From Streptomyces sp. GKU 895 (GTDB lineage Bacteria; Actinomycetota; Actinomycetes; Streptomycetales; Streptomycetaceae), in NCBI GenBank assembly GCA_002027195.1, contig MWJO01000018.1:1-64000 (forward strand): a DNA stretch of 64,000 nt, written 5' to 3'. The notes beneath the pieces are model-generated. The model was not told where the DNA came from, made no database searches, and saw only the letters and a list, made by a program, of their open reading frames with translations. A program made the position numbers and the translations under genes. Numbering within the stretch: the first letter of the stretch is position 1; every line of letters starts with the position of its first letter. Shown piece after piece: positions 55,650 through 64,000 of the stretch.

Positions 55650-58600
55650 ATGGCAGCCATACAGGAGAGCAGCGCTCTCGGTCTGCTCGAGGACGAGATC
55701 CGCGAGCGGTTCGGCGATACGGCACGTTTCTCCGGAGGCCAGGCGGCCTCCCCCCGCACGCTCGTCGACATCTTCGACGCCTCCGTGCGCTCCTACCCGG
55801 ACGAACTCGCCCTGGACGACGGGACGGTCCAGCTCACCTACCGTGCGCTCGCCGTCGAGGTGGAGCGGCTGCGGCGGCGGCTCGCGGCGGCCGGGGTCGG
55901 GCTCGGGGACCGGGTGGGGGTCCGGGTGCCGTCCGGGACCAACGATCTCTACGTCGCGATTCTCGCCGTGCTCGCCGCCGGTGCCGCCTATGTGCCGGTG
56001 GACGCCGAGGACCCGGACGAGCGGGCCGAGTTGGTGTTCGGGGAGGCGGAGGTACGGGCCGTCGTCGGGGCCGGGCACGAGCTGACCGTCATCGGGCGCG
56101 GTGCGACGCCCGCCGCGCGGCCCGGGGTCGAGCACGACGCGTGGATCATCTTCACCTCCGGGTCGACCGGGAAGCCCAAGGGTGTCGCCGTCAGTCACCG
56201 CAGTGCCGCCGCGTTCGTGGACGCCGAGGCCGCGCTGTTCCTGACCGACGAGCCCATCGGTCCGGGTGACAGGGTCATGGCGGGCCTGTCGGTCGCCTTC
56301 GACGCGTCCTGCGAGGAGATGTGGCTGGCCTGGCGCTACGGGGCCTGTCTGGTGCCGGTGCCGCGCTCGCAGGTCAGGAGCGGGGCCGATCTCGGGCCCT
56401 GGCTGGTGGAGCAGGAGATCACCGTCGTGTCGACGGTGCCGACGCTCGCCGCGCTCTGGGAGCCGGAGACCCTCAACGACGTCCGGCTGCTGATCTTCGG
56501 CGGTGAGGCCTGCCCGCCCGAGCTGGCGCAGCGGCTGGTCACCGAGGGGCGCGAGGTGTGGAACACCTACGGGCCGACCGAGGCGACCGTCGTGGCCTGT
56601 GCGGCACTGATGACGGGCGAGGAGCCGATCCGGATCGGGCTGCCGTTGCGCGGCTGGGAGCTGGCCGTCGTCGACGAGGCCGGGGAGCCCGTACCCATGG
56701 GCGCCAGCGGGCAGTTGGTGATCGGCGGGGTCGGGCTCGCGCGGTATCTGGACGCCGAGAAGGACGCGGAGAAGTACGCGCCGCTGAAGTCGCTGGGCTG
56801 GGAACGGGCGTACCGGAGCGGGGACTTGGTTCGCGCGGACGCCGAGGGGCTGGTGTTCCTCGGGCGGGCCGACGAGCAGATCAAGCTCGGCGGGCGGCGG
56901 ATCGAGCTGGGTGAGGTCGACGCCGCGTTGCAGGCGTTGCCGGGTGTCGCCGGTGCCGCGGCGGCCGTACGGACCGCGCGCAGCGGCAATCAGCTGCTCG
57001 TCGGGTACGTCGTCACGCAGGACGGCTGGGACCAGGCGACGGCCGTGGCGAAGCTGCGCGCCGAACTGCCCGCCGCGCTGGTGCCGTTGCTCGCGCCGGT
57101 CGACGAACTGCCGACGCGGACGAGCGGCAAGGTGGACCGCAACGCGCTGCCCTGGCCGCTGGAGAACCTCGAACCCTCGGGCCCGGCCGAGCAGTTGTAC
57201 GGCACCGAGGCCTGGCTCGCGGAGCAGTGGGCGGAGGTCCTCGGGATCCCGGTGACCAGCGCCTCCGACGACTTCTTCGCGATCGGCGGTGGCAGCCTCG
57301 CCGCCGCGCAGCTGACCACGCGGCTGCGCACCCGCTATCCGAGCGCGGCCGTCCTGGACATCTACCAGCAGCCGGTGCTGCGGAAGTTGGCCCGCCGACT
57401 GGAGAAGTCGGCGCAGGACGACGGCGGCACACGGTTTGTCGCGCCGGTGCCGGTGCGCGCGAAGGTGCTGCAACTCCTGCTGCTGGTCCCGCTGTTCACG
57501 CTGCTGGGGCTGCGCTGGACGGTCGTCCTGGCCGCGCTGGGGAACGTGCTGCCGTACGCCTGGCTGCCGACCGCCCCTTGGTGGCTGGTCGCGGCGGGGG
57601 CGCTGGTGCTGTTCAGTCCGCCGGGGCGGCTCGCGATCGCGGCGGGCGGGGCGCGGCTGCTGCTCAAGAAGCTCAAGCCGGGGCGGTACGCGCGCGGCGG
57701 GAGTGTGCATCTGCGGCTGTGGGCGGCGGAGCGGCTGGCCGAGTTCAGCGGGGCGACCGGGCTGACCGGCGTCTGGCTGGAGCGGTACGCGCGGGCGCTG
57801 GGCGCCAAGGTCGGCCCTGACGTCGACCTGCACTCGCTGCCGCCGGTGACCGGCATGCTCAAGCTGGGCCGGGGCGCGGCCGTCGAGTCCGAGGTGGACC
57901 TCTCCGGCTGGTGGCTGGACGGCGACCGGCTGGAGATCGGCCAGGTCAAGGTGGGCGCGCACGCGGTCGTCGGGACGCGCAGCATGCTGTTCCCGGGCGC
58001 GCGGGTCGGCAAGCGGGCCGAGGTGGCGCCCGGTTCGGCGGTCACCGGGCAGATCCCGACGGGTCAGCGCTGGGCGGGCGCGCCCGCGGTGAAGCTCGGC
58101 AAGGCCAAGCGGAACTGGCCGGCGGACCGGCGCGCCGGGGTACGTCCTGGCGGTTGATGTACGGCGTGACCGGCTTCGGGCTGAGCGCGCTGCCGGTGCT
58201 GGCGGGGGCGGCCGCGTTCGGGGCGGGCCGGGTGTTCTTCACGCCGGACGCGCCGCTGACGGGGGCCCTGATCGCCCTCGTACCGGCGACGCTGGCCTTC
58301 GGGGCGGCGTACGCGCTGCTGATCCTCGTCGCCGTACGGCTGCTCAGTCTGGGGCTGCGGGAGGGGACGCATCCGACGCACAGCCGGGTCGGGTGGCAGG
58401 CCTGGACCGTCACTCAGCTGATGGACCGGTCGCGGGAGACGCTGTTCCCGCTGTACGCCGGGCTGGTCACGCCGGTGTGGCTGCGGCTGCTCGGGATGCG
58501 CATCGGGCGTGGGGCCGAGGTGTCGACCGTGCTCGCGCTGCCGAGTCTGACGACCGTCGGCGAGGGGGCGTTCCTGGCCGACGACACGCTGACCGCGCCG

Positions 58601-59500
58601 TACGAGCTCGGGGGCGGCTGGATGCGGATCGGGCGGGCCGAGATCGGGCGGCGGGCCTTCCTCGGGAACTCGGGGATGACCGCGCCGGGGCGTTCGGTGC
58701 CGGATGGCGGTCTGGTGGGGGTGCTGTCGGCGACGCCGAAGAAGGCGAAGAAGGGCAGCTCCTATCTGGGGCTGCCGCCGGTGAAGCTGCCGCGCAGCGC
58801 GGCCGGCGGCGACCAGAGCCGGACGTACGACCCGCCGGCGCGGCTGCTGTGGGCGCGCGGGCTGGTGGAGCTGTGCCGGATCGTGCCGGTGTTCTGCTCG
58901 GCGGCGATCGGGGTGCTGACGGTGGCGGCGTTGTGCGCGCTGGGCGGGTGGGCCCCGGTGCTCTCCGGTCTGGTGCTGCTCGCGGCCGGTGTCGCGGCAG
59001 CGCTGGTGTCGGTCGTCGCGAAGTGGCTGCTCGTCGGGCGGCATCGCAGCGGGGAGCATCCGCTGTGGAGCTCCTTCGTGTGGCGCAACGAGCTCGCGGA
59101 CACGTTCGTCGAGGTCGTGGCGGTGCCGTGGCTGGCGGGTTCGGTGCCGGGTACGCCGCTGATGACGGCGTGGCTGCGGGGGCTCGGGGCACGGGTCGGC
59201 AAGGGTGTCTGGGTGGAGAGCTACTGGCTGCCGGAGACGGACCTGGTGACGCTCGAGGACGCGGCGACGGTGAACCGGGGCTGTGTGCTCCAGACGCACC
59301 TCTTCCACGACCGGATCTTGCGGACGGATACTGTGGTCCTCCGTGAGGGCGCGACGCTGGGTCCTGGCGGGATCGTGCTGCCCGGCAGCACGATCGGGGC
59401 CCGTACGACCCTGGGTCCCGCGTCGCTCGTCATGGCCGCGGAGTCCGTTCCGGACGACACCCGTTGGCTCGGCAACCCGATCGAGGCATGGCGACCCTGA
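55650..59500 (+). CDS. Pls-type nonribosomal peptide synthetase-like membrane protein (one frameshift)
   Basis: About 1283 residues when joined. An adenylation domain (about 35-520; FTSGSTGKPKGVAVSH at 168-183, TYGPTEATVVA, YRSGDLVRADAEG, TSGKVDRNALPWP) is followed by a carrier domain with phosphopantetheine Ser549 in FFAIGGGSLAAAQL. After that come several membrane segments and hexapeptide-like repeats (VGTRSMLFPGARVGKRAEVAPGSAV, GLVTPVWLRLLGMRIGRGAEVST). There is no condensation or thioesterase domain. This is the layout of the TIGR02353 family, which includes epsilon-poly-L-lysine synthetase. The frame breaks near 58129-58140 by one missing base. Product unknown. Confidence 0.88.
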
Positions 59501-60914
59501 GCGCGGGCCACTCGGAGCCCATGGGCGGCGGTCGGAGTGGCAGTACGGCGCAGGGAGTAGACACACCAGTGGCGGTTCAGCAGGCGGCGGGGCCCGACCC
59601 GTACTTCCCGGACAACGGTGACGCGCGGTACCGGGTGCACCGGTACGAGCTCACGCTGGACTACCGCCCGGGCCCGAACCGGCTGTCCGGCACGGCCCGG
59701 ATCAACGGCATAGCGGGACGGTCGCCGCTCACCGAGTTCTTCCTGAATCTCGCCGACTTCCGGGTGGGGCGGGTGCGGGTGGACGGGCGGCAGCCGCACT
59801 ACACGCACCGGGGCGGCAAGCTGCGCGTCCGTCCCACGAAGCCGGTGCGGCCGGGGGCCGCCTTCACGGTCGAGGTGCACTGGTCGGGCAACCCCAGGCC
59901 GGTCAACAGCCCGTGGGGCGGCCTGGGTTGGGAGGAGCTGGAGGACGGGGCGCTGGTGGCGAGCCAGCCGGTCGGGGCGCCGTCCTGGTACCCGTGCAAC
60001 GACCGGCCCGCGGACAAGGCGTCGTACCAGATCTCGATCACGACGCCGTCGGCGTACGCGGTGGTCGCGGGCGGCAGACTGCTGACCCGTACGACCCGCG
60101 CGTCCACGACGACCTGGGTGTACGAGCAGGCGGCGCCGACCTCCAGCTATCTGGTGGGGCTGGCGATCGGCAAGTACCAGACGGTGCTGCTGGGCGATCC
60201 GGGGCCGGGCGGGGTGCCGCAGCACGGGCACATCCCGGCGCAGCTGCTGCCCGAGTTCTCGCGGGACTTCGCGCGGCAGCCGCAGATGATGGACCTGTTC
60301 CAGGAGCTGTTCGGCCCGTATCCGTTCGACGAGTACGCGGTGGTGGTGACGGAGGAGGAGCTCGATGTGCCGGTGGAGGCACAGGGGTTGTCCTTGTTCG
60401 GCGCCAACCACGTGGACGGGGCGCGTGGTTCGGAGCGGCTGGTGGCGCACGAGCTGGCGCACCAGTGGTTCGGCAACAGTGTCTCGATCGCCGACTGGCG
60501 GCACATCTGGCTCAACGAGGGGTTCGCGAAGTACGCGGAGTGGCTGTGGTCGGAGCGCTCGGGCGGCCGCAGTGCCCAGCAACTCGCCGCCGCCGCGCAC
60601 CGGTTGCTGTCGGGGCTGCCGCAGGACCTGCGGCTGGCGGACCCGGGCCGCAAGTCGATGTTCGACGACCGGCTCTACGAACGCGGTGGGCTGACCCTGC
60701 ACGCGGTGCGCTGCGCGATGGGCGACGACGCCTTCTTCCGGATGCTGCGCGGGTGGGCGGGGCTGCACCGGGGGCGGGGGCGGTGACGACCACGACGTTC
60801 ACCGCGCATGTGGCGCGGTTCGCGCCCGAACCGCTGGACGACGTCTTCGACGCGTGGGTGTACGGGGCGGCGCTGCCGCCGCTGCCGGTGCCGCAGACGC
60901 GGGCGGCGGGCTGA
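59488..60914 (+). CDS. M1-family metallopeptidase (aminopeptidase-like; one frameshift)
   Basis: About 475 residues. The N-terminal beta domain ([25 protein letters not shown], read in pieces) leads to the zinc site [11 protein letters not shown] with the third ligand Glu in [12 protein letters not shown]. The substrate-binding GxMEN motif is replaced by [15 protein letters not shown], a variant seen in actinobacterial M1 proteins. At the G5 run 60776-60780 one G is missing; adding it joins the frame to the conserved end [25 protein letters not shown]. No signal peptide. Its start is uncertain: ATG 59488 (coupled to the Pls-like stop), ATG 59521 or GTG 59569. Confidence 0.85.
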
Positions 60915-60916
60915 GA

Positions 60917-61300
60917 ATGGCTGCCATGAACGCGCGTTCCTGCCCCTGCGGCCTGCCCACGTCCTACGCCGAGTGCTGCGGCCGCTATCACTCCGGTACC
61001 GCCGCCGCCCCGACCGCCGAGGCGCTCATGCGGTCGCGGTACAGCGCCTTCGTGAAGCAGGACGCGGCCTATCTGCTGCGGACCTGGCATCCGCGGACGC
61101 GGCCCGCGCGGCTCGACCTCGATCCCGGGATGCGCTGGACCGGGCTGGAGATCCTCGGCACGGGGGACGGGTCCGCGTTCCACAGCACCGGAACCGTGGA
61201 GTTCCGGGCGTCCTACCGGGGTGGCTCACTGCACGAGCGCAGCCGGTTCGAGCGGGTGGACGGGGCGTGGGTGTACGTCGACGGGGAGTTCCCCGCCTGA
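60917..61300 (+). CDS. YchJ/UPF0225-family protein
   Basis: A 127-residue protein of the UPF0225 family. The SEC-C-like zinc motif is [19 protein letters not shown] near the N-terminus, followed by [24 protein letters not shown] and an NTF2-like domain ([28 protein letters not shown]). Exact function unknown. ATG 60926 is an alternative start. It begins right after the M1 stop. Confidence 0.9.
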   Translation: MAAMNARSCPCGLPTSYAECCGRYHSGTAAAPTAEALMRSRYSAFVKQDAAYLLRTWHPRTRPARLDLDPGMRWTGLEILGTGDGSAFHSTGTVEFRASYRGGSLHERSRFERVDGAWVYVDGEFPA

Positions 61301-61306
61301 CGGTCC

Positions 61307-62008
61307 TCAGGGCGCGAGGATGTCCAGCTCCTGGAGGGCGCCGACGGTGATCTCGCGGGTCAGTTCCTCCGCTCGTACCGCGTCGCCCGCGCGGACCGCC
61401 TCCGCGACCTGGACGTGCAGGGTGACCGCGGCCGGGTCGGGGTCCTCGAACATGACCTCGTGGTGGGTGCGGCCCGCGAGGACCTCGGCCACGACGTCGC
61501 CGAGACGGGCGAACATCTCGTTGCCCGACGCTGTCAGGATCACCCGGTGGAAGGCCATGTCATGGACCAGATAGCCCTCCAGCTGGTGGCCGCGTGAGTG
61601 GGCGACCATGCCCAGGGCGCACTCGGTGAGTGCGGCGCACTGCTCCGCCGTGGCGTGCTTGGCCGCCAGGCCCGCCGCGACCGGTTCGACCGCCGAGCGC
61701 AGCACCGTCAGCGAGCGCAGCTGCTGGGGGCGGTCGGCGCCGGCCAGGCGCCAGCGGATGACCTGAGGGTCGTACACGTTCCACTCGTACTTGGGGCGGA
61801 CCGTCACGCCCACGCGGCGGCGGGACTCGACCAGGTGCATCGACTCCAGGACGCGGACCGCCTCGCGCATCACCGACCGCGAGACCTCGAACTGCTGTGC
61901 CAGTTCATCGGTGCGCAGGACGCTGCCCGGTGGGTACTCACCCGCGGTGATCGCAGGTCCGAGGGTGTCCAGTACTTGGCCGTGCAGCCCCCGGCCCGGT
62001 GTGCTCAT
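61307..62008 (-). CDS. gntR: GntR-family (FadR/FCD) regulator of the gluconate genes
   Basis: A 233-residue repressor: winged HTH (about 8-72; YPPGSVLRTDELAQQFEVSRSVMREAVRVLESMHL in pieces) and an FCD effector domain (LTVLRSAVEPVAAGLAAKHA, LVHDMAFHRVILTASGNEMF, HLQVAEAV-like HVQVAEAVRAGD). It is divergent from gntK-gntP, with a FadR-type palindrome in the shared 168-base intergenic region. Gluconate or a phosphorylated derivative is the likely inducer (family knowledge and context). Confidence 0.88.
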   Translation of the reverse strand: MSTPGRGLHGQVLDTLGPAITAGEYPPGSVLRTDELAQQFEVSRSVMREAVRVLESMHLVESRRRVGVTVRPKYEWNVYDPQVIRWRLAGADRPQQLRSLTVLRSAVEPVAAGLAAKHATAEQCAALTECALGMVAHSRGHQLEGYLVHDMAFHRVILTASGNEMFARLGDVVAEVLAGRTHHEVMFEDPDPAAVTLHVQVAEAVRAGDAVRAEELTREITVGALQELDILAP

Positions 62009-62042
62009 GCACTCAGCGTACGGGGCACGTCACGGGAACAAA

Positions 62043-62053
62043 AAGTCAGACTT
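62043..62053. promoter_or_regulatory. Candidate GntR operator in the gntR-gntK intergenic region
   Basis: Perfect palindrome AAGTC-A-GACTT, the GTC-n-GAC core usual for FadR-type GntR regulators. It lies just before TTGTCA (62056-62061) and TACCTA (62081-62086), a possible gntK promoter with a 19-base spacer. Confidence 0.5.
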
Positions 62054-62101
62054 ATTTGTCACAGGGTCTTGAATTCGTCGTACCTAATGAGTTTCAGTGT
62101 C

Positions 62102-62123
62102 GTCGACGCCCGAGGGCGTCGAC
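62102..62123 (+). other. 10-bp hairpin in the gntK leader
   Basis: Perfect inverted repeat GTCGACGCCC / GGGCGTCGAC with a two-base GA spacer, between the putative promoter and the gntK start. It could be a DNA operator or an RNA hairpin; I cannot tell which. Confidence 0.5.
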
Positions 62124-62176
62124 CTGTCGGTGAGGACAGACGAAGACAGATGAGGACAACGGACAGTGAGGCAGTG

Positions 62177-62682
62177 ATGGACACCCCCCATGTCGTCGTG
62201 GTGATGGGCGTCGCGGGCACCGGCAAGACCACCATCGGTCCGCTGCTCGCCGCCCGGCTCGGCGTCCCCTACGCCGAGGGCGACGACTTCCACCCGCCGG
62301 CCAACATCGCCAAGATGTCGGCCGGTACGCCGCTCACCGACGACGACCGGTGGCCGTGGCTCGACGCCATCGGCGGCTGGGCGCACGGGCGGGCGGGGCT
62401 CGGCGGGGTGGTCAGCTGCTCGGCGCTGAAGCGGTCGTACCGCGACCGGCTCCGCGCCGCCGCTCCCGGTCTCGTGTTCGTGCATCTCGCGGGCGACCGC
62501 GCCCTCATCGAGGACCGCATGTCCCATCGGCAGGGGCACTTCATGCCGACCGCCCTGCTCGACTCCCAGTTCGCCACCCTCCAGCCGCTCCAGGAGGACG
62601 AGCCGGGTGTCGTGGTGGACGTGGCCGGCAGCCCCGAGGAGATCACCGGACGGGCCGCCAAGCGCTCGCCGCGCTCTCGTAA
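62177..62682 (+). CDS. gntK: Gluconokinase (frameshifted near the 3' end)
   Basis: A P-loop kinase converting gluconate to 6-phosphogluconate, about 168 residues. Walker A GVAGTGKTT (11-19), YAEGDDFHPPANIAKMSAGTPLTDDDRWPWL in pieces (substrate site), VVSCSALKRSYRDRLR, and the lid SHRQGHFMPTALLDSQFATLQPL. In the given sequence AAGCGCTC near 62661 carries the frame past the normal end to 62737; AAGGCGCTC restores the usual ending AAKALAALS and a TAA at 62680. ATG 62177 has GAGG upstream; ATG 62150 is an alternative start. Confidence 0.93.
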
Positions 62683-62733
62683 CTCGCCTGCTCCCCCCTC
62701 CCTCCCCATCCCCGTACCTGCAAGGGAACCCCC

Positions 62734-64000
62734 GTGACCAGACTCAGCGTCGAGATACTGGCAGCGGACCCCGTCGAGCCCATCACCTCGGCCGGTCACG
62801 CTCAGCTGGGCATCGCCGTCCTGGCGGGCATCGCCGTCATCGTCCTGCTCATCACCCAGTTCAAGCTCCACGCCTTCCTGTCGCTGACCATCGGCTCGCT
62901 CGCGCTGGGCGCGTTCGCCGGGGCGCCGCTCGACAAGGTCATCACCAGCTTCACCGGCGGTCTCGGCACCACCGTCGCCGGTGTGGGCGTGCTGATCGCG
63001 CTGGGCGCGATCCTCGGCAAGATGCTCGCCGACTCCGGCGGCGCCGACCAGATCGTCGACACGATCCTCGCCAAGGCGGGCGGCCGGTCGATGCCGTGGG
63101 CGATGGTGCTCATCGCCTCGGTGATCGGTCTGCCGTTGTTCTTCGAGGTCGGCGTCGTGCTGCTGATCCCGGTCGTGCTCATGGTCGCCAAGCGCGGCAA
63201 CTACTCGCTGATGCGCATCGGCATCCCGGCGCTCGCCGGTCTGTCCGTGATGCACGGCCTGGTCCCGCCGCACCCCGGTCCGCTGGTCGCGATCGACGCG
63301 GTCAAGGCCAACCTGGGCGTCACGCTCGCGCTCGGCGTCCTCGTCGCCATCCCGACGGTGATCGTCGCCGGTCCGCTGTTCTCCCGGTACGCCGCCCGCT
63401 GGGTGGACGTGCAGGCGCCGGACCGCATGGTTCCGCAGCGTGCCTCGGAGGACCTGGAGAAGCGTCCCGGCTTCGGCCCGACGCTGGCGACGATCCTGCT
63501 CCCGGTCGTCCTGATGCTCTCCAAGGCGCTGGTCGACATCGTGATCGACGACTCCGAGAACACCACACAGCGGGTCTTCGACGTCATCGGTTCGCCGCTG
63601 ATCGCCCTGCTCGCCTCCGTGCTCGTCGGCATCTTCACGCTGCTGCGGCCGGCCGGGTTCGGCAAGGAGCGGCTGACGCCGCTGGTCGAGAAGGGGCTCG
63701 CGCCCATCGCGGGCATCCTGCTGATCGTCGGCGCGGGCGGCGGCTTCAAGCAGACGCTGATCGACACCGGCGTGGGCCAGATGATCCTGGACATCTCCAA
63801 GGACTGGTCGATCCCGGCGCTGCTGCTGGCCTGGCTGATCGCGGTGGCGATCCGGCTCGCGACCGGTTCGGCGACCGTGGCCACGGTGTCCGCGGCCGGT
63901 CTGGTGGCCCCGCTGGCCGCCGACATGTCGACGACCCACACGGCCCTGCTGGTCCTCGCCATCGGCGCCGGCTCGCTCTTCTTCAGCCATGTCAACGACG
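62734..64000 (+). CDS. gntP: Gluconate:H+ symporter, GntP family (partial, runs off the window)
   Basis: The first 422 residues of a GntP-type permease; the stop lies beyond the window. Repeated hydrophobic segments and family motifs are visible: QFKLHAFLSLTIGSLALG, GGLGTTVAGVGVLIALGAILGKML, SGGADQIVDTI, GLPLFFEVGVVLLIPVV, MHGLVPPHPGPLVAI, and ATGSATVATVSAAGLVAP. GTG 62734 has AAGGGA upstream. It lies 51 bases after the corrected gntK stop, in one operon with it, and imports gluconate for that kinase. Confidence 0.93.
   Translation, partial: MTRLSVEILAADPVEPITSAGHAQLGIAVLAGIAVIVLLITQFKLHAFLSLTIGSLALGAFAGAPLDKVITSFTGGLGTTVAGVGVLIALGAILGKMLADSGGADQIVDTILAKAGGRSMPWAMVLIASVIGLPLFFEVGVVLLIPVVLMVAKRGNYSLMRIGIPALAGLSVMHGLVPPHPGPLVAIDAVKANLGVTLALGVLVAIPTVIVAGPLFSRYAARWVDVQAPDRMVPQRASEDLEKRPGFGPTLATILLPVVLMLSKALVDIVIDDSENTTQRVFDVIGSPLIALLASVLVGIFTLLRPAGFGKERLTPLVEKGLAPIAGILLIVGAGGGFKQTLIDTGVGQMILDISKDWSIPALLLAWLIAVAIRLATGSATVATVSAAGLVAPLAADMSTTHTALLVLAIGAGSLFFSHVND

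Noticed and set aside
55260..55650. tRNA-Leu as an integration site of a mobile element
   Set aside because: No integrase, excisionase or transposase gene is seen in the window, and I noticed no repeated copy of the tRNA 3' end nearby. A systematic search was not possible.

Overview
The window is chromosomal DNA from a Streptomyces or very close actinomycete. The base composition is very GC-rich, with GTG starts and strong third-position G/C. It encodes chaplins (ChpC- and ChpH-type), the GylR-controlled glpF-glpK-glpD operon, the mycothiol ligase MshC and several actinobacterial signature families (PAC2, SCO1664-type, DUF3090, DUF5703). The order metH-gylR-glpFKD ... PAC2 ... mshC-SCO1664 family-DUF3090-PGM ... 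chpC-chpH matches, as I recall it, the S. coelicolor chromosome arm around SCO1657-SCO1675.

Layout. 0.1-5.8 kb: ferredoxin, tRNA methyltransferase TrmI, an M50/CBS membrane protease, an Fe-S RecB-type nuclease and a NarL-type regulator. 5.8-10.2 kb: two orphan extracellular solute-binding lipoproteins and a HAD phosphatase. 10.4-19.6 kb: metH and the glycerol regulon. 19.6-36.3 kb: a block that looks inserted between glpD and the PAC2 gene and forms a methylthioadenosine/methylthioribose (MTA/MTR) scavenging island. It holds mtnK with a ribose-type ABC transporter, mtnD-mtnC-mtnB, mtnA, a BMP-type nucleoside ABC transporter, a nucleoside phosphorylase, an MtaD-type deaminase and a GntR regulator. 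Three short Cys-containing leader peptides precede three of its transcription units. 36.5-41.2 kb: PAC2 protein, secreted beta-propeller, subtilisin-like protease and a Gln-rich protein. 41.2-49.0 kb: mshC and conserved actinobacterial genes, CorA, a ferritin-like protein and two oxidoreductases. 49.0-55.4 kb: a degenerate RecD2-like protein, small conserved proteins, chaplins, an M20 peptidase and tRNA-Leu(GAG). 55.6-61.3 kb: a polylysine-synthetase-like (Pls-type) A-T-transmembrane protein, an M1 aminopeptidase and a YchJ-type protein. 61.3-64 kb: a gluconate locus (GntR, gntK, gntP), cut by the window end.

How the genes fit together. Imported MTA or related nucleosides (BMP transporter) could be deaminated, phosphorolysed to MTR-1-phosphate and passed to MtnA-MtnB-MtnC-MtnD. 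Imported MTR (RbsABC-type transporter) would enter through MtnK. The product, 4-methylthio-2-oxobutyrate, still needs an aminotransferase that is not in the window. MetH supplies methionine by the other route.

Sequence quality. Eleven genes, including housekeeping ones (trmI, glpD, gntK), are broken by about fifteen indels of one or two bases in or beside G/C runs. I read these as sequencing or consensus errors and annotate the full spans as single genes.
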